DNA of 64,000 bases from Pictodentalium vernedei (GCA_031216915.1 CM062290.1:252532581-252596580), one strand, 5' to 3'. Counted from the stretch's first letter, positions 11,041-22,795 are shown. Program-made: numbers and translations. Notes: a model not told the origin generated them from the sequence alone.

Positions 11041-11125
11041 CCACATGCTTCGGAGAAAAGGTTGCCTCTGCCTCTGTTACCAGGGCGAGGTTTTAGACAT
11101 ACTGTCTAATTCATATTTGCTTTTT

Positions 11126-11690
11126 GCGCAATAACGCGGAACATATCTTTACTTGTTGACACCCAAGGAAGCTATTATACAGTATTTTTTGCATAATTTA
11201 CACTTGAATACAAAAAGCAAAGTGAAGCGCGGAACATATCTTTACTTGTTGCCACCCAAGGAAGATATGATGCGGTTATTTTGAGCGTAATAGACTCGGA
11301 TACGGAGAACAACATGAAACGGGGAACAAATCTTTACCACCCAAAGGAGATATGATCCGGTGATTTTACAAGCAATACACTTGAATATAGAGAACAACGC
11401 GTTTGAACAATTCGGATCAAGGAATGGTTGAATGTGTGAATACTGTGTGCGAACTCGCTTCTGCCTCTGTTACCAGAGCGAGGTTGAGATAAATGATTGA
11501 ATGCTCCTAATTCTTAGGCTGAGAACAAATTTTGCGCGTAATAACGCGGAATGTATCTTCACTTGTTACCACCTAAGGAAGATATGATACGGTATTGTTT
11601 GTCCATAATTTACAATTAAATGCAGTGAACAACGTGTAATGCGGAACATATCTTTACTTGTTGCCACCCAAGGAAGATATGAAACGGCGA
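11126..11690. repeat. Degenerate ~95-bp tandem repeat
   Basis: The phrase CGCGGAACATATCTTTACTT..CACCCAAGGAAGATATGA recurs at about 11135, 11228, 11320, 11545 and 11641. A second phrase, CTCTGTTACCAG(G/A)GCGAGGTT, occurs at about 11070 and 11463. The repeats sit between the DIRS gag end and the 3' end of LINE copy L-A. They may be the 5' non-coding part of the DIRS element or a separate minisatellite. Confidence 0.7.
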
Positions 11691-11798
11691 TTTTATAGAT
11701 AGGTTCGTGATTAGGAAGTATGCGGCCACCTGCCAAATAATAAATCGATCTGTTAGACGTACGCGTATCTCGATCAATTTTACAATTCCCATTCAACA

Positions 11799-13640
11799 AT
11801 TAGTTTAAACAATATTTATTTCCAAAGTTTAAAAAAAAAAGTTACACAAATCGAGTACGGTAATGATACACTTATCAGCGAGCGCAAAACATCAATGGAA
11901 ATGGATTCAGCAACAAGCTGGTAGCTTATACTAGGCTGTTTCCTTATAGATAAGTCGTTTATTATAATCTGGGACTGACGACGATGATACAAGTCGATGG
12001 CTTGGTGCAGGCGCATAGGGCTTTGTATAAATTTACGTATTGTCAGTGATTTAGTGATACCTTGGGGATGAAGTGAGCCGTTATATTCCTTCTAAAAACA
12101 CAAAGCCGCACGTACCTGCAACCAAGTCACGGTTTCTGAGGAATACGTATAAACAGTTGTACTTTGGATTTAAACATTGTGTAGGATAATGAAGGAGTAT
12201 GGTGGAAAGATTTTGGTATCTAGACTGTGTCGGTGTTTGTAATAGTTGGTTGGGTGGAAGGCCTACATGTAGATCGGAAGTGTAATTAATCGACGTGGGA
12301 AGGCCTGTCAGTCACGAATAGTCGACCCTCATGGTTGATACGGGACATATTTCTAGGATTGGGTTTCATAGAGCGCATATGGCCGAGGCGGTTACTTGGT
12401 AAAGAGTATAGACACTACCAAGCTCCTTTCCTAAATAAGATCAAGCATTAAACCAACAGTTCAGACTGCGTGGTCACCGCCTTTAGTAATTAAATTCTCG
12501 AATGAGCATGCAGTCGTACATTCTTCCGCGAGTATGCACACCCAGATGCATGCGCGCCGCACACTGTACAACCACACATCTGTGTCTACAGATATGTAGC
12601 TGCGCAACACACAGCATACGCACACCCGCCTATAAGCAAGCACACTCACCGAATAATAAAAAAATGTCCCTCGCGTAATGCCACACCGTTGTGTAAAATG
12701 AGCGTGAACGCGAACAGTGGGGCAGAGTTATTTTTTTTATTTAAACCGTTTAGTTAGCAAGATAAAACTGTGAGTTGTTTCAAAAGCGTTTCTATTAATT
12801 TCGGAAGTGAGAAGAGAACTGCCGTACAAAAGGGTGTCGACGTTGACAATACCTAACTGACCTATTGTAACTGTTCGTACGCCATCGTGGTGCGGGCAGC
12901 GTAGCAGGAAATGTTCTGTTGTTTCCCGTTCGCCACAGCTACAATAAAATGAAGACGATAAGTGATTTCTGAATAGGTGATCATTAAGATTGCTGCATCC
13001 TAGGCGGAGTCTACAATGCAGAATCTGGGTTAATCGGGATTTATGGCTGACATAGAAGCTGGGTATCTTGCGATTGTCCCTGTTAAGATACTGTTTGAAG
13101 CTTGTGGGATTAGGGTTTTCTCTCATCTGAACTGGGGTCTCATTCCAAAGGTCGGTTGTGGAAGGTAAAAACGAGGATTGGGGACTGTGAGTTCGGCATC
13201 TGACATTACTCAGGTTAGAGTTGTTTCGAAGGTTATAGCTGTGGGTATCCGCGATTGCTGGGAGGATCATCAGTGATATATAATGGGGTGTTAGACGATG
13301 GTACATTTTGAAGTACTGCATAAGTTTGTGGTTTTTCCTTCTTGAAACCAAAGTTTCCCACCCAGTTTCAATATACAGAGACTGCTTGCTCGCACTTTTA
13401 GTTCCTCCGGTCACAATCCGGGCTGCTTCAAATTGAATTCGTTCAAGTCCACGGGATTCTTCTATACTGCAATTATCCCACACTACGTCTGCATATCAAT
13501 GCTCGACGAACGAATGAAAAATAAACTCTTTCAAGGGGTTTACGATCTAGTCTAAACACCTTGTTCCCATTCGAATGTCGATAATATCTTATACACTGTT
13601 CCTCTGAATTAAGGATCACTTTTACTCTTTAACTGCTCGA
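11799..13640 (-). mobile_element. LINE copy L-A (CR1-like family), 5'-truncated
   Basis: On the minus strand the copy begins in decayed RT-downstream sequence (about 13640), runs through a 248-codon C-terminal frame and has a ~940-bp 3' UTR. It ends AATAAATATTGTTTAAACTA at about 11799-11818. The same 3' end closes L-B (about 23838), L-D (about 28248) and L-C (about 35940). The shared AGCTTNNTGNNGAATCC motif about 100 bp from the end is also present (about 11912-11930). Confidence 0.85.
12737..13483 (-). pseudogene. C-terminal part of LINE ORF2 (L-A)
   Basis: The frame starts at VWDNCSIEESRGLERIQFE and ends LLTKRFK. It aligns residue by residue with L-B and L-D: the AARIVTGGT block, RRKNHKLMQYFKMYH, SSFLPSTTDLWNETP, ILHCRLRLGCSNLNDHLF, and the Cys/His motif CSCGERETTEHFLLRCP. 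This region lies downstream of the polymerase domain and includes a zinc-knuckle-like CxC-x8-H-x4-C. RT motifs are absent because of 5' truncation. Upstream sequence to about 13640 still resembles KHLGVILN..LDRKxLExxYFxFVR, with frameshifts. Confidence 0.8.
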
Positions 13641-14053
13641 TACAATGGAAAGTGAGCTCTATGATATACACGTTGATTATTATTATTATTATTCATTCAT
13701 GGAATATAACATCATTTCACAAGAATGATTCGTTAGTTAGTGGACATTATTTGAATGGAATGCTGGACCGCATCATATGGGAAAATTTTCTTCAATAGTA
13801 AATTTTTATGTAAATTCGTAATTACCTTATATAAATCTCCGCCTGCCAGCTATGGATACAGTAATTATTCAAAACATATTAGATAACTAACGTGTGATTG
13901 AAAGCGCTGATCCAAAAGCTGCCTTTATTACAGATATCACATCGTAACATTTCTGTGTGGAAGGTAAAATTTGAATACTTAAATACTACTATTAATTAGA
14001 TCGGTAACAAAACACGGTTTTTAGACATCATTCTCACAATAGGCAGCATAGAC
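13641..14053. other. No gene recognised; short (ATT)n tract
   Basis: The sequence is AT-rich with no coding frame. A (ATT)n microsatellite lies at about 13674-13693. Confidence 0.5.
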
Positions 14054-14410
14054 GTATTTCCATCTTTACCGCCAATAAAGATGGAAATACATAACAGTAC
14101 ATGTTATCACTACTGAATCCGTACCGACCCATACTTTCTAAACTTAAATTAATAATCCTAGCTAGTGGATAGAGATAGGTGGGGGATGGGTATAATTTTA
14201 CTTATCTTTAGAGTGCTTCACCATCATATTACCTGTTATTTACCGCCAAAAAGATGGAAATACATAACAGTACATGTTATCACTACTGAATCCGTACCAA
14301 CCCGAACTTCCTAAACTAAAAATAAATGATCCTAGAAAGCGGATAGAGATTGGTGGGCGGGTATAATTTTACTTATCGTTTGAATGCTTCACAATCATAT
14401 TTTCTGTTAC
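14054..14410. repeat. Perfect 15-bp hairpin and ~170-bp tandem duplication
   Basis: A perfect inverted repeat (arms 14054-14068 and 14076-14090, loop CCGCCAA) leads into a ~170-bp unit at about 14069-14238. A second copy follows at 14242-14409 (GATGGAAATACATAACAGTA.. to ..GCTTCAC(C/A)ATCATATT). The two copies differ by scattered substitutions and small indels. No coding frame is conserved. Confidence 0.8.
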
Positions 14411-15227
14411 AATGGTGCAGTTGGGGACTTTATGTAGTTTAGATAGGATGGAGGTTACTTACAACAGATGTGGGTGCATCGTGGTCAAGACATAAAAATA
14501 AAGTCCTACTGGGGAAACAATTTATACATGTTTAAGTCCATGTGGGATAAGACACTCCGCAGGCGACAGTATTTGACAACTGTGAACTATTGTGAAAACA
14601 GACGTTATATGTTCATGTGATCCGCTTGGAAAACCCTCGCCACAGACAACAAGTATCAACCGGTAAATAAGTGACTGTTGAATTGCAACATTTTGATTCA
14701 GTTAATCCGCCAAAACAATTATTCACTTTACTGGTAATGATATACTAGTCACAGACAGCTTTTCTGGAAGAGAAGCCGCATATAAAAATTTACAAACATA
14801 CGAATCGTGCATGGAACTTATGGAGCATAATACAAACAACATTTCTATTTACATTTAACCTGGAAAATACGCCGCAACTCTATCTGTATGGACATGTTGT
14901 CCATATGTGGGTATGTCAGGATAGTTTGCCTACCTCCTAGACTTAAAACAAACCTATAGCAGTTTCATTGAAGTTCATCCAATGAATGTAATACAATCTG
15001 ATGTTAAACCATATACAAAAGGTATAAGCTGTGTCACTTCTGTATATATGTATAATTCTGTACACACCCCTTTCACTCGCACATATACATTTGTACACAA
15101 ACCCCTTACCCTCAATGCCTTTACAAAAAATATCCAACACATAAGTGGAATAAATTATACTCTATATCAGAGGGATATGCACGTATGCGTGTAAATGTAA
15201 CTGCGTATATGAAGGGGGAGAGGGAGG

Positions 15228-15229
<2 letters not shown>

Positions 15230-15294
<65 letters not shown>
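15230..15294. repeat. (GA)n microsatellite
   Basis: About 32 uninterrupted GA dinucleotides. The poly-Ser/Leu frame on the minus strand here is a by-product. Confidence 0.95.
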
Positions 15295-15297
<3 letters not shown>

Positions 15298-15504
15298 GTC
15301 TAAGAAAGAAGGAGAAAAAGAATAAGGCTTTTCCATCTGGAAGGTTTGCCTCTTATGTTTGTGTATAGGTTATCGTGCACCTCCAGATTTTACACTAGCA
15401 TGCACCAATATTATACAGCCTTTACAAACAACACAGGGCAGACGAGAAGAAGGATTAAGAAAAAAAGGTGGGCGGAGCAAGGGAATCAGTTCCTACTCTG
15501 TACT

Positions 15505-16325
15505 GTGATGGAACCTTCCATTTCCTTTTTTGTGGAAATTGCCTTAATTTACCTGTGATCATTCGCCAGCACAAGTACATAAACATGTATAAATAGGGTA
15601 CTCTTGAAGTGCGTAAAAAGCTTAATCTTCAAAACAAACTCTAAAGCTGAAACATAAAACACACTGACTGTGCTGTTCAGATTTTTTAACTCATTTCTTC
15701 GGCGTTACCATATGTATTTACATACCTTATATCCACAAAGTCTTTTGCATATTCATATACATTCATGTATTCAAATGTGTGAAGATGTGTGAGGGTGAGA
15801 GTGTGTGTGTTTTGAATATTTATATACATTCATGTATTCAAGTGTGTGTAAATGTGTGAGGGTGTGTGGTGTGTGTGTGTGTGGAGTGGGGTGTGTGTGT
15901 GTGTGGGGGGGGGGGGGGGTGATTGTACAGATATAATGAATATTGAGTTTGCTTAGATATCAGTTTTTTTTGTAACAAGGTTAATGAAAGCCCTAACAAT
16001 ACAGCACGTTGAAGATGAAAAAAGTTGGAATAACAAGTTTGAATAAAAAAGGGGCAAGGGGATCAATTCCCACACAGTGCTACGATGGAACCTTCAGTTT
16101 TCTCTTTGGTTAAAATTGCTTTCATTTACCTGTTTGCGTTCGCCAACACAAGTTCATGTATAAATAGGGAACCCTTAAAGTGCATAAAAAGTTTAATCTC
16201 CACACAAGCTGTATTACTGAGTCACAGATCTACATTGTTTAGCTTTTCTTCGTTGTGTTCCTATATGTTGTCCTATCATCAGCTCCGCAAAGTCAGTTGC
16301 ATATCCTTATATATACAAATATTCA

Positions 16326-16357
<32 letters not shown>

Positions 16358-16380
16358 GGGTATGTGATGTGAGTGTGTAT
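15505..16380. repeat. Segmental duplication with (GT)n and poly-G tracts
   Basis: The stretch at about 15507-15630 (TGATGGAACCTTCCATTTCC.. to ..GCGTAAAAAGCTTAATCTTC) recurs, diverged, at 16084-16202 (CGATGGAACCTTCAGTTTTC.. to ..TGCATAAAAAGTTTAATCTC). Each copy is followed by a (GT)n run that passes into poly-G: about 15795-15918 in the first and about 16328-16360 in the second. The duplicated unit is therefore about 575 bp. No coding potential is evident. Confidence 0.75.
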
Positions 16381-16589
16381 GTGTATTATGGGGGTGGGGG
16401 TGATTGTGCAGGTGAATGAATAATGGCTTTCAGATACCGATGATGCACACATTGAATAGTTATTCATCTATAGGTTTATGAAAATTTTAAGAATACTGAA
16501 TACTGAAGTCAGTTCAGTTTTTTCTAACAATAACTTTGGTGTGGACTCTGGGCGAGATCTTGTGTACCTGGGTAACAATATACCCACCT

Positions 16590-17048
16590 ACACACGTGTG
16601 TTCATATAGATAAACATATAACGGCATTATTAACACTGAGAGTGTAGGAGCTGTAAGAATCAGGATTGTAGATACTGATTATCCTTGCATACATGCACCC
16701 ACAACTGCATGCTGACACAAGTTTATGTGCCCACATGTACCTACTGATTCATGAATTCACAGATAGATTCATGAGTTCACAGGTCTATAGATCTCTGTGT
16801 CTATGTATATAAATGCATATCAGCCAATGTATATTCATATAGGTATAGGTAAACATATAAATTACAATGGCATTAATACACTGGGAGTGTGGGAGCTGTA
16901 AGCTCTGGACTGTATATACTGATTAACCTTGCATCCATGCACCTACATCTGCGTGCTGACACATGTTTAAGAGCCCACATGCACAAATAGATTCATGAAT
17001 TCACAGATTTATAGATCTTCGTGTCTATGTGTATAAATGCATCTCAGT
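16590..17048. repeat. ~240-bp tandem duplication
   Basis: The phrases AAACATATAA..GGCATTA, GTGGGAGCTGTAAG, CCTTGCATNCATGCACC, GCTGACACA(A/T)GTTTA, TTCATGAATTCACAGAT and GTGTATAAATGCAT occur in the same order at about 16612-16820 and 16853-17045. It is non-coding. Confidence 0.75.
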
Positions 17049-17449
17049 CGATCAGTCCACGTACCCTCTTTTCCTGTACAATAATGTGTGCTTAATCAAA
17101 TAAAATACAAGTGGTACTTGTTAATAGGACCATTAGGTGTATGTGACCTGTAGACCCTGAACTAAGGACTAAGATACGATGTACATTCCATGGAAAATTA
17201 CTTACTGCCTTAGGATGACTACGTCAACGACATATCACAAACTTCACAGATTGTGCTTTGTTACCACCTTCAGTCCGCGAAAATTATCGTTTGAGACTGC
17301 CGATTTTGAGGTGCCTTCGACTGAATTAATAGGCCTCAGAAATCGGGGTTAGGCGGACGTTTACCATCCGAAGAATTTTGAACTCAGGTGGGCGACTGTG
17401 GCCTGGGGCCATCGCACGCCTCAAAATGACAAGCCTGTTTAAATATGAT

Positions 17450-18470
17450 CGCCGACAGGCATTCTGAATTTTGGGCAGAACCCAAAAGCAGTCGTTACCA
17501 TTTTCTGTTAGGGTATAAAATGAGCTATCGGTTGCTGATCACTTTTTTTTTTAAAAAAAAACTCCTTGGATTCCAGCAAACAAGCACGTTGAAATAAGGT
17601 AAGTTTGGGCCCATTTTCGGTTGTCTTTGCCATGGCAACGCAACGATCGACGAAAATTTCGGCGAAAATTTATCGAAAAATTTTGGCCATCGTACATGCT
17701 ACCTACATCCAAAATTTCAGCTGGCTAGCTTGAATAGTTATTTACATATGATGCCAGATGCCTTAAGTTGGCACTTTTTTTGAAATTAGCCTCGTTCTGA
17801 AATGCCTGATAATAACTGCCGAAAAAGCATTTCTACCCCAAAATGTGCAGATTCCCTTGTTTCACATCTTTTGTCAATTTCAACCCTCTGGACATATCGG
17901 CTGTCCTAGAAGTTCTGTACAAAAAACTGATTGCACCTATTTGGGGTATAAAATGGCCGCTGGCAGACGTCTTGAATTTCGGACCACACCCCAAAACACT
18001 CATTCTCATCCCAAGGTGATAACAAAGGTACCCAAGAAGTTTTTTGATAATCAATTCATAAATACAGCTCCCAGCCCGAGCCGTATTGACATGTGCACTC
18101 ACTGTGTATAAGTAGCACTGAATAAATCAAAGTTCATCTAATTTGCATTATTTCTGCACGAGAAGAAAACCCGTATTATGTGTGATGTATTCCATGTTAC
18201 TAAACATCCATACAAAAATTTATTCAAATCAGAACTTTCATAGAGATGTTCTGGGCAAAAATTTCCGTACATTTCGGTACTGGTGGCCATCTTGAATTTC
18301 GGACCCCACCCCAAAACACTCGTTCTCGTCCCACAGTGATACAAAGGTACCCAAGAAGTTTCGTAAAGATCGGTTCATAAATATGGCCTCTAGCCCGAGC
18401 CGTATTGAATTGTTGACGGAGGGACAGACAGACGACGGGCCATGACAAAACCTCAAATTTGACTACGCCA
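17450..18470. repeat. Dispersed repeat with tandem copies (CTTGAATTTCGGACC family)
   Basis: The block CTTGAATTTCGGACC.CACC, CCAAAACACTC, AAAGGTACCCAAGAAGTTT, CATAAATA and AGCCCGAGCCGTATTGA appears at 17969-18090 and again at 18291-18410. A more diverged relative is at about 17455-17530. The second copy runs into GACGGAGGGACAGACAGACG. The organisation resembles the other GGACGG-tailed repeats in this window. Confidence 0.65.
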
Positions 18471-18479
18471 AAGTTAAGC

Positions 18480-18891
18480 TAAAAATGTTTTTATCGTTTT
18501 TTTCAGGGGTTAGTCTGCGGAAAAATTATTTATCAGTTTGTTTTCTATCTCGTTTATAAACAATAAACGTGGTTGTAAATGTATAAGTAATGGCTGCCTG
18601 ATTGTGATCAAAATAGGACAATGTCATCTTGACATCATACCGATTCATCCTACCAAGTTACAATGGAATCCCTTCATAAATATGACCTGTGGACTGTTCT
18701 AAAGGTGTTTGGGTTTAGAACCTGTGCAGCCATCCTGGATGACTGATCGCAACCAAAATGGGACGTTCTCATCTGGACATGACCTCAAACCTGCACATGA
18801 AAGTTTGTGATGATCGGACAAGAACTACAAAGAGCTCGAGTTATGGTTCGCGACCAGAAGCTTCTGGACTCGTAGACTTTCGACGAAGTCA
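18480..18891. other. No gene recognised
   Basis: No element or coding exon was identified. The 68-residue frame at 18758-18964 runs into the duplicated block that starts at 18892 and has no recognisable domain. Confidence 0.4.
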
Positions 18892-20640
18892 TCTTTGCAA
18901 AGCACAGAGATGGCTCTGTCGAAAGGATCACGAGCCCAAGGCAGGTGGAACGCCTAGAGAATAAGTATAGAATTGTTCACAAAATCGACTTAAATGCATC
19001 ACAATCCTATATTATTAATTAGGTACTTATCATCACTAAATCTGGTCATCTCCCGACCATTAAACTTTTATATTAAAAGGTGTAGTAAACGTTATTACAT
19101 TAATAGCCATAAAATGACTTGACGTAACATTGCGAAGCAACGTAAATTAATAAGATGAACTGTCTTCCTCTCAAAATCTCAAAATCAGCTAATCCTTCAA
19201 CTCAATTGATTGAGCGCAAGCGACAACAAATTGTCGGGATATGGTGATAGCTCGTTTTCTGACGTACGAAGAGGATCATAAATCAGTGAATTAAGCATGA
19301 TGCTAAAATAAAGAGTATGATACTCAATTAATATTGTATGATACCCAAATAATATAGTATTATACTGAATTAATTCAGTATCATACTCAAATAATTAAGT
19401 ATCATACACAAATAATATAGTATGATTCTAAATTAATTGAGTATCATACTAAAATAATTAAGTATCATACACAAATAAAATAGTATGATTCTAAATTAAT
19501 TGAGTATCATACTAAAATAATTAAGTATCATACACAAATAATATAGTATGATTCTAAATTAATTGGGTCTCATACTGAAATAATTAAGTATCATACACAA
19601 ATAATATAGCATGATTCTAAATTATTTGAGTATCATACTAAAATAATTAAGTATCATACACAAATAATATAGTATGATGCTAAATTAATTGAGTATCATA
19701 CTGAATTAATTCTTTGCAAAGCACAGAGATGGCTCTGTCGAAAGGATCACGAGCCCAAGGCAGGTGGAACGCCTAGAGAATAAGTATAGAATTGTTCACA
19801 AAATCGACTTAAATGCATCACAATCCTATATTATTAATTAGGTACTTATCATCACTAAATCTGGTCATCTCCCGACCATTAAACTTTTATATTAAAAGGT
19901 GTAGTAAACGTTATTACATTAATAGCCATAAAATGACTTAACGTAACATTGCGAAGCAACGTAAATTAATAAGATGAACTGTCTTCCTCTCAAAATCAGC
20001 TAATCCTTCAACTCAATTGATTGAGCGCAAGCGACAACAAATTGTCGGGATATGGTGATAGCTCGTTTATATGACGTACGAAGAGGATCATAAATCAGTG
20101 AATTAAGCATGATGCTAAAATAAAGAGTATGATACTCAATTAATATTGTATGATACCCAAATAATATAGTATTATACTGAATTAATTCAGTATCATACTC
20201 AAATAATTAAGTATCATACACAAATAATATAGTATGATTCTAAATTAATTGAGTATCATACTAAAATAATTAAGTATCATACACAAATAAAATAGTATGA
20301 TTCTAAATTAATTGAGTATCATACCAAAATAATTAAGTATCATACACAAATAATATAGTATGATTCTAAATTAATTGGGTATCATACTGAAATAATTAAG
20401 TATCATACACAAATAATATAGTATGATTCTAAATTAATTGAGTATCATACTAAAATAATTGAGTATCATACACAAATAATATAGTATGATGCTAAATTAA
20501 TTGAGTATCATACTGAATTAATTCAGTATCATACACAAATAATATAGTATGATGCTAAATTAATTGAGTATCATACAGAATTAATTGAGTATCATACACA
20601 AATAATATAGTATGATGCTAAATTAATTGAGTATCATACT
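18892..20640. repeat. 819-bp direct duplication containing a 63-bp minisatellite
   Basis: Sequence beginning TCTTTGCAAAGCACAGAGAT at 18892 starts again at 19711. The two copies are nearly identical: visible differences are a 10-bp indel near 19185 and a few substitutions. The second half of each copy is a minisatellite with a ~63-bp unit built from GAGTATCATACT, AAGTATCATACACAAATAAT and ATAGTATGATTCTAAATT. There are about 5 units in copy 1 and about 8 in copy 2. The unit carries the same GTATNATAC core in both orientations, so neighbouring units can pair. No coding frame exists. Confidence 0.85.
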
Positions 20641-20663
20641 GAAAACCTGTCAATCAACACATT

Positions 20664-20780
20664 CTAACCAATCAGTGGCGCCGATACATACACGCTAGAT
20701 TTTCTGGCGCCACATTTAAATAACACAATAAGCAAATGGAAGACCGATATAAAAATGAATCTGGAAGGTTTTCTTGAAGA
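20664..20780 (+). promoter_or_regulatory. Candidate RNA polymerase II promoter upstream of the ORF1-like frame
   Basis: A CCAAT box (in ACCAATCAGTGGCGCC, about 20669) is followed by a second GGCGCC at about 20706 and a TATA-like GATATAAAAATG at about 20747. The start codon of the frame at 20826 lies about 80 bp downstream. The spacing suits a start site near 20775-20780. It could be the internal promoter of a mobile element. Confidence 0.45.
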
Positions 20781-20825
20781 CGTGCACACATCTGACTTCA
20801 GAGCGTGAACAACACCTAGATAGCC

Positions 20826-21540
20826 ATGGGACTACCAGATAGACTAGTGAAAGCCATTTCAGCTCTGGGCGTCTCATGCCCTGTCTTCTGGACTATCCAG
20901 GAAATAGGCTTGAGCGTCCACCTGAAAGTGTGGTTTGAAATTGAGAAGCCCACAACAACACCAACCCCTTCGGGGAGAGGTAGTACCTTTGGAGAGAGGA
21001 TCCCCTCTCCCACTGGTCCTCAACCGAAGGGGCACGGAGGCCCTGAAAAGAGACAGATCAAGAACAAGAAGAAGAGCCCATCGACCAAGCGCAGGGACGC
21101 CCGGCGCTTGGAGGCCTTCCGGAATAGGAAGAAAGAGTTGAGTGAGGGGGTGGAGGCTGTGGAGGCAGCCGCCAGTTCCCCCTCCTAGTCACACTGTTAC
21201 ACCCAATCAACTGCCGGCTCCTGAGCCGGTACAGTTGGATGAGGAACGTCCAGTGGAGACTGAGGAGGAACTGGAAGTTGCTTTTTCACAGCCTCCCACC
21301 CCTCACTCCCCTCTTCCTTCACTACCGGAAAGCCCGGGAGCGGAAGCAACAGCAGAACAGCCACCTCAGTCCTCACTCGCCATCGAAATAGAGAAGGCCA
21401 AGAAAGCAATAGAGGAGGGAAAAAGAACATTAGAGCGAACTCAATATCTAGTTTCAACATCGCCACCCACATCACCATCTCAACCATCACCATCTCAACC
21501 ACCTCCCCCCAAAAAGAGCCGAAAGAAACACAGACGGGGA
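20826..21540 (+). pseudogene. ORF1-like basic protein of a mobile element, frameshifted
   Basis: The frame begins MGLPDRLVKAISALGVSCPV, then FWTIQEIGLSVHLKVWFEIE. It becomes Pro/Ser/Thr-rich and then strongly basic (KRQIKNKKKSPSTKRRDARR), and stops at 21188. In the +1 frame the text continues ([17 protein letters not shown].., EEELEVAF.., [20 protein letters not shown], then a Pro-rich [11 protein letters not shown]) into the RT of L-B, so a frameshift near 21180 splits one original frame. A possible short coiled coil lies at the IEIEKAKK segment. I do not recognise a defined domain. The basic, low-complexity design fits a LINE ORF1 (RNA-binding) protein, but a host or other transposon protein is possible. 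Confidence 0.5.
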
Positions 21541-22795
21541 CAAGCAACGTCTGGTGTTCCACAAGGTTCCATTCTGGGCCCACTCTTATTCCTGATATAC
21601 ATTAACGACATTACTGAAAATTTACTGAGCAGCATTCGTCTATTTGCAGATGATATCTTTATATCTCATAGTAAAGAATCCTGATCAAGCTGCAGTCTTA
21701 ATCAATCGTGATTTGGCAACAATCGAAGATTGGGCCAAAACATGACTGGTTGAGTTCAATGCTCAAAAAACAGAAACTATGCTTATATCCCGTAAAATTA
21801 ATATTCCTGTACATCCACCCTTATATCTAAGTGGAACAGGAATTACTGAGGTTACCAGTCATAAGCACTTAGGTGTAATATTGAACAAAAATTGTACGTG
21901 GAATGACCATATCGACCACGTTTTCTCTAAAGCTTGGTCACGTATCGATATGCTTAGAGCTCACAAGTTTACTCTTGAACAAAAAGTCCTCGAACGAATA
22001 TATTTTGCTTTCATTAGACCTCTATTAGAATATGCTGACTGTGTCTGGGACAACTGCTCAGCAATGCAAGCGGCTGACTTGGAGAAAATACAGATAGCGA
22101 CAGCAAGAATAGTTACTGGTGCTACTGTGAGCGCCAGTAGAAGCCTCCTCTATACTGAAGTTCAATGGGATACACTACAAGAAAGACGCAGAAAGCACAA
22201 ACTTACTCAGTTCTTCAAGATGTATCAAGAGCTAACACCTCCGTATATCTCTATCAAAGTTCCCTCCATCAGTGCATCCATCAATCAAAGTCATAATCTC
22301 CGATCTGCAATTAACCACCGTATTCCATTCTGCCACACTAACTTATACCAATCCTCATTTATCCCGGATGTTACCAATCAGTGGAACAGATTACCCACCT
22401 CGGTAAAGGAAAATTCCTCCCTCATAAACTGTAGAAGGTTCTTAAATAGTGCAAACCAACGACCACCGATATTTTACTCTGGTGCAAAATCCCGTGCTGC
22501 ACAAATCTATCATTGTAGGCTACGCTTGCGTTGTAGCGGTATCAATGCCCACCTCTATGACATCCAGCTATCGTCATCCCCACTGTGCCAGTGTGGTGAC
22601 CCAGAGACAACTGAACATTTCCTCCTGTATTGTCCAATACATGACGCTGCCCGCGACTCAACTATCAATACACTGCCTTTCACATTTGACCTCTCCACGC
22701 TTCTGTTTGGGTCTGAATGGTTGGACAACTCTAATAATGCTCTTGTATTCGGAATTGTACAGGATTATATCACACTGAGCGTGCGCTTCCAGTGA
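21541..22795 (+). pseudogene. LINE reverse transcriptase C-terminal half (L-B)
   Basis: The RT active-site box is FADDIFIS, just before a frameshift/stop at about 21682. Text then resumes as DQAAVLINRDLATIEDWAKT, a UGA at 21743-21745, and LVEFNAQKTETMLISRK. The remaining 338 codons (21779-22795) are uninterrupted and carry the KHLGVILNKNCTWNDHI, KVLERIYFAFIRPLLEYAD, RIVTGATVSASRSLLY, KLTQFFKMYQ and CQCGDPETTEHFLLYCP blocks. The UGA replaces the tryptophan codon present in L-D (TGG at 26128) and coincides with a UGA in L-C (33833). With two breaks the copy cannot be simply translated. Confidence 0.85.

Larger units (their letters stand above)
5225..11095 (-). mobile_element. DIRS-type tyrosine-recombinase retrotransposon, decayed
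   Basis: Read right to left, the segment shows a gag-like region (about 11040-9000), a reverse transcriptase (about 8720-8190), an RNase H (about 8214-7630) and a tyrosine recombinase (about 6990-5950). This content is diagnostic of the DIRS/Ngaro superfamily, which integrates through a recombinase rather than a DDE integrase. The left end carries inverted and palindromic repeats (5261-5310 versus 5621-5667), as expected for DIRS termini. Coding is broken by many frameshifts and stops, and catalytic residues are lost, so the copy is dead. It is interrupted at 6984-7218 by a long-TIR MITE. The matching right-hand terminus was not identified. Confidence 0.85.

Noticed and set aside
19290-20640. 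CRISPR-like array of regularly spaced repeats
   Set aside because: There are no unique spacers; the whole 63-bp unit repeats, in a eukaryotic context. It is a minisatellite.
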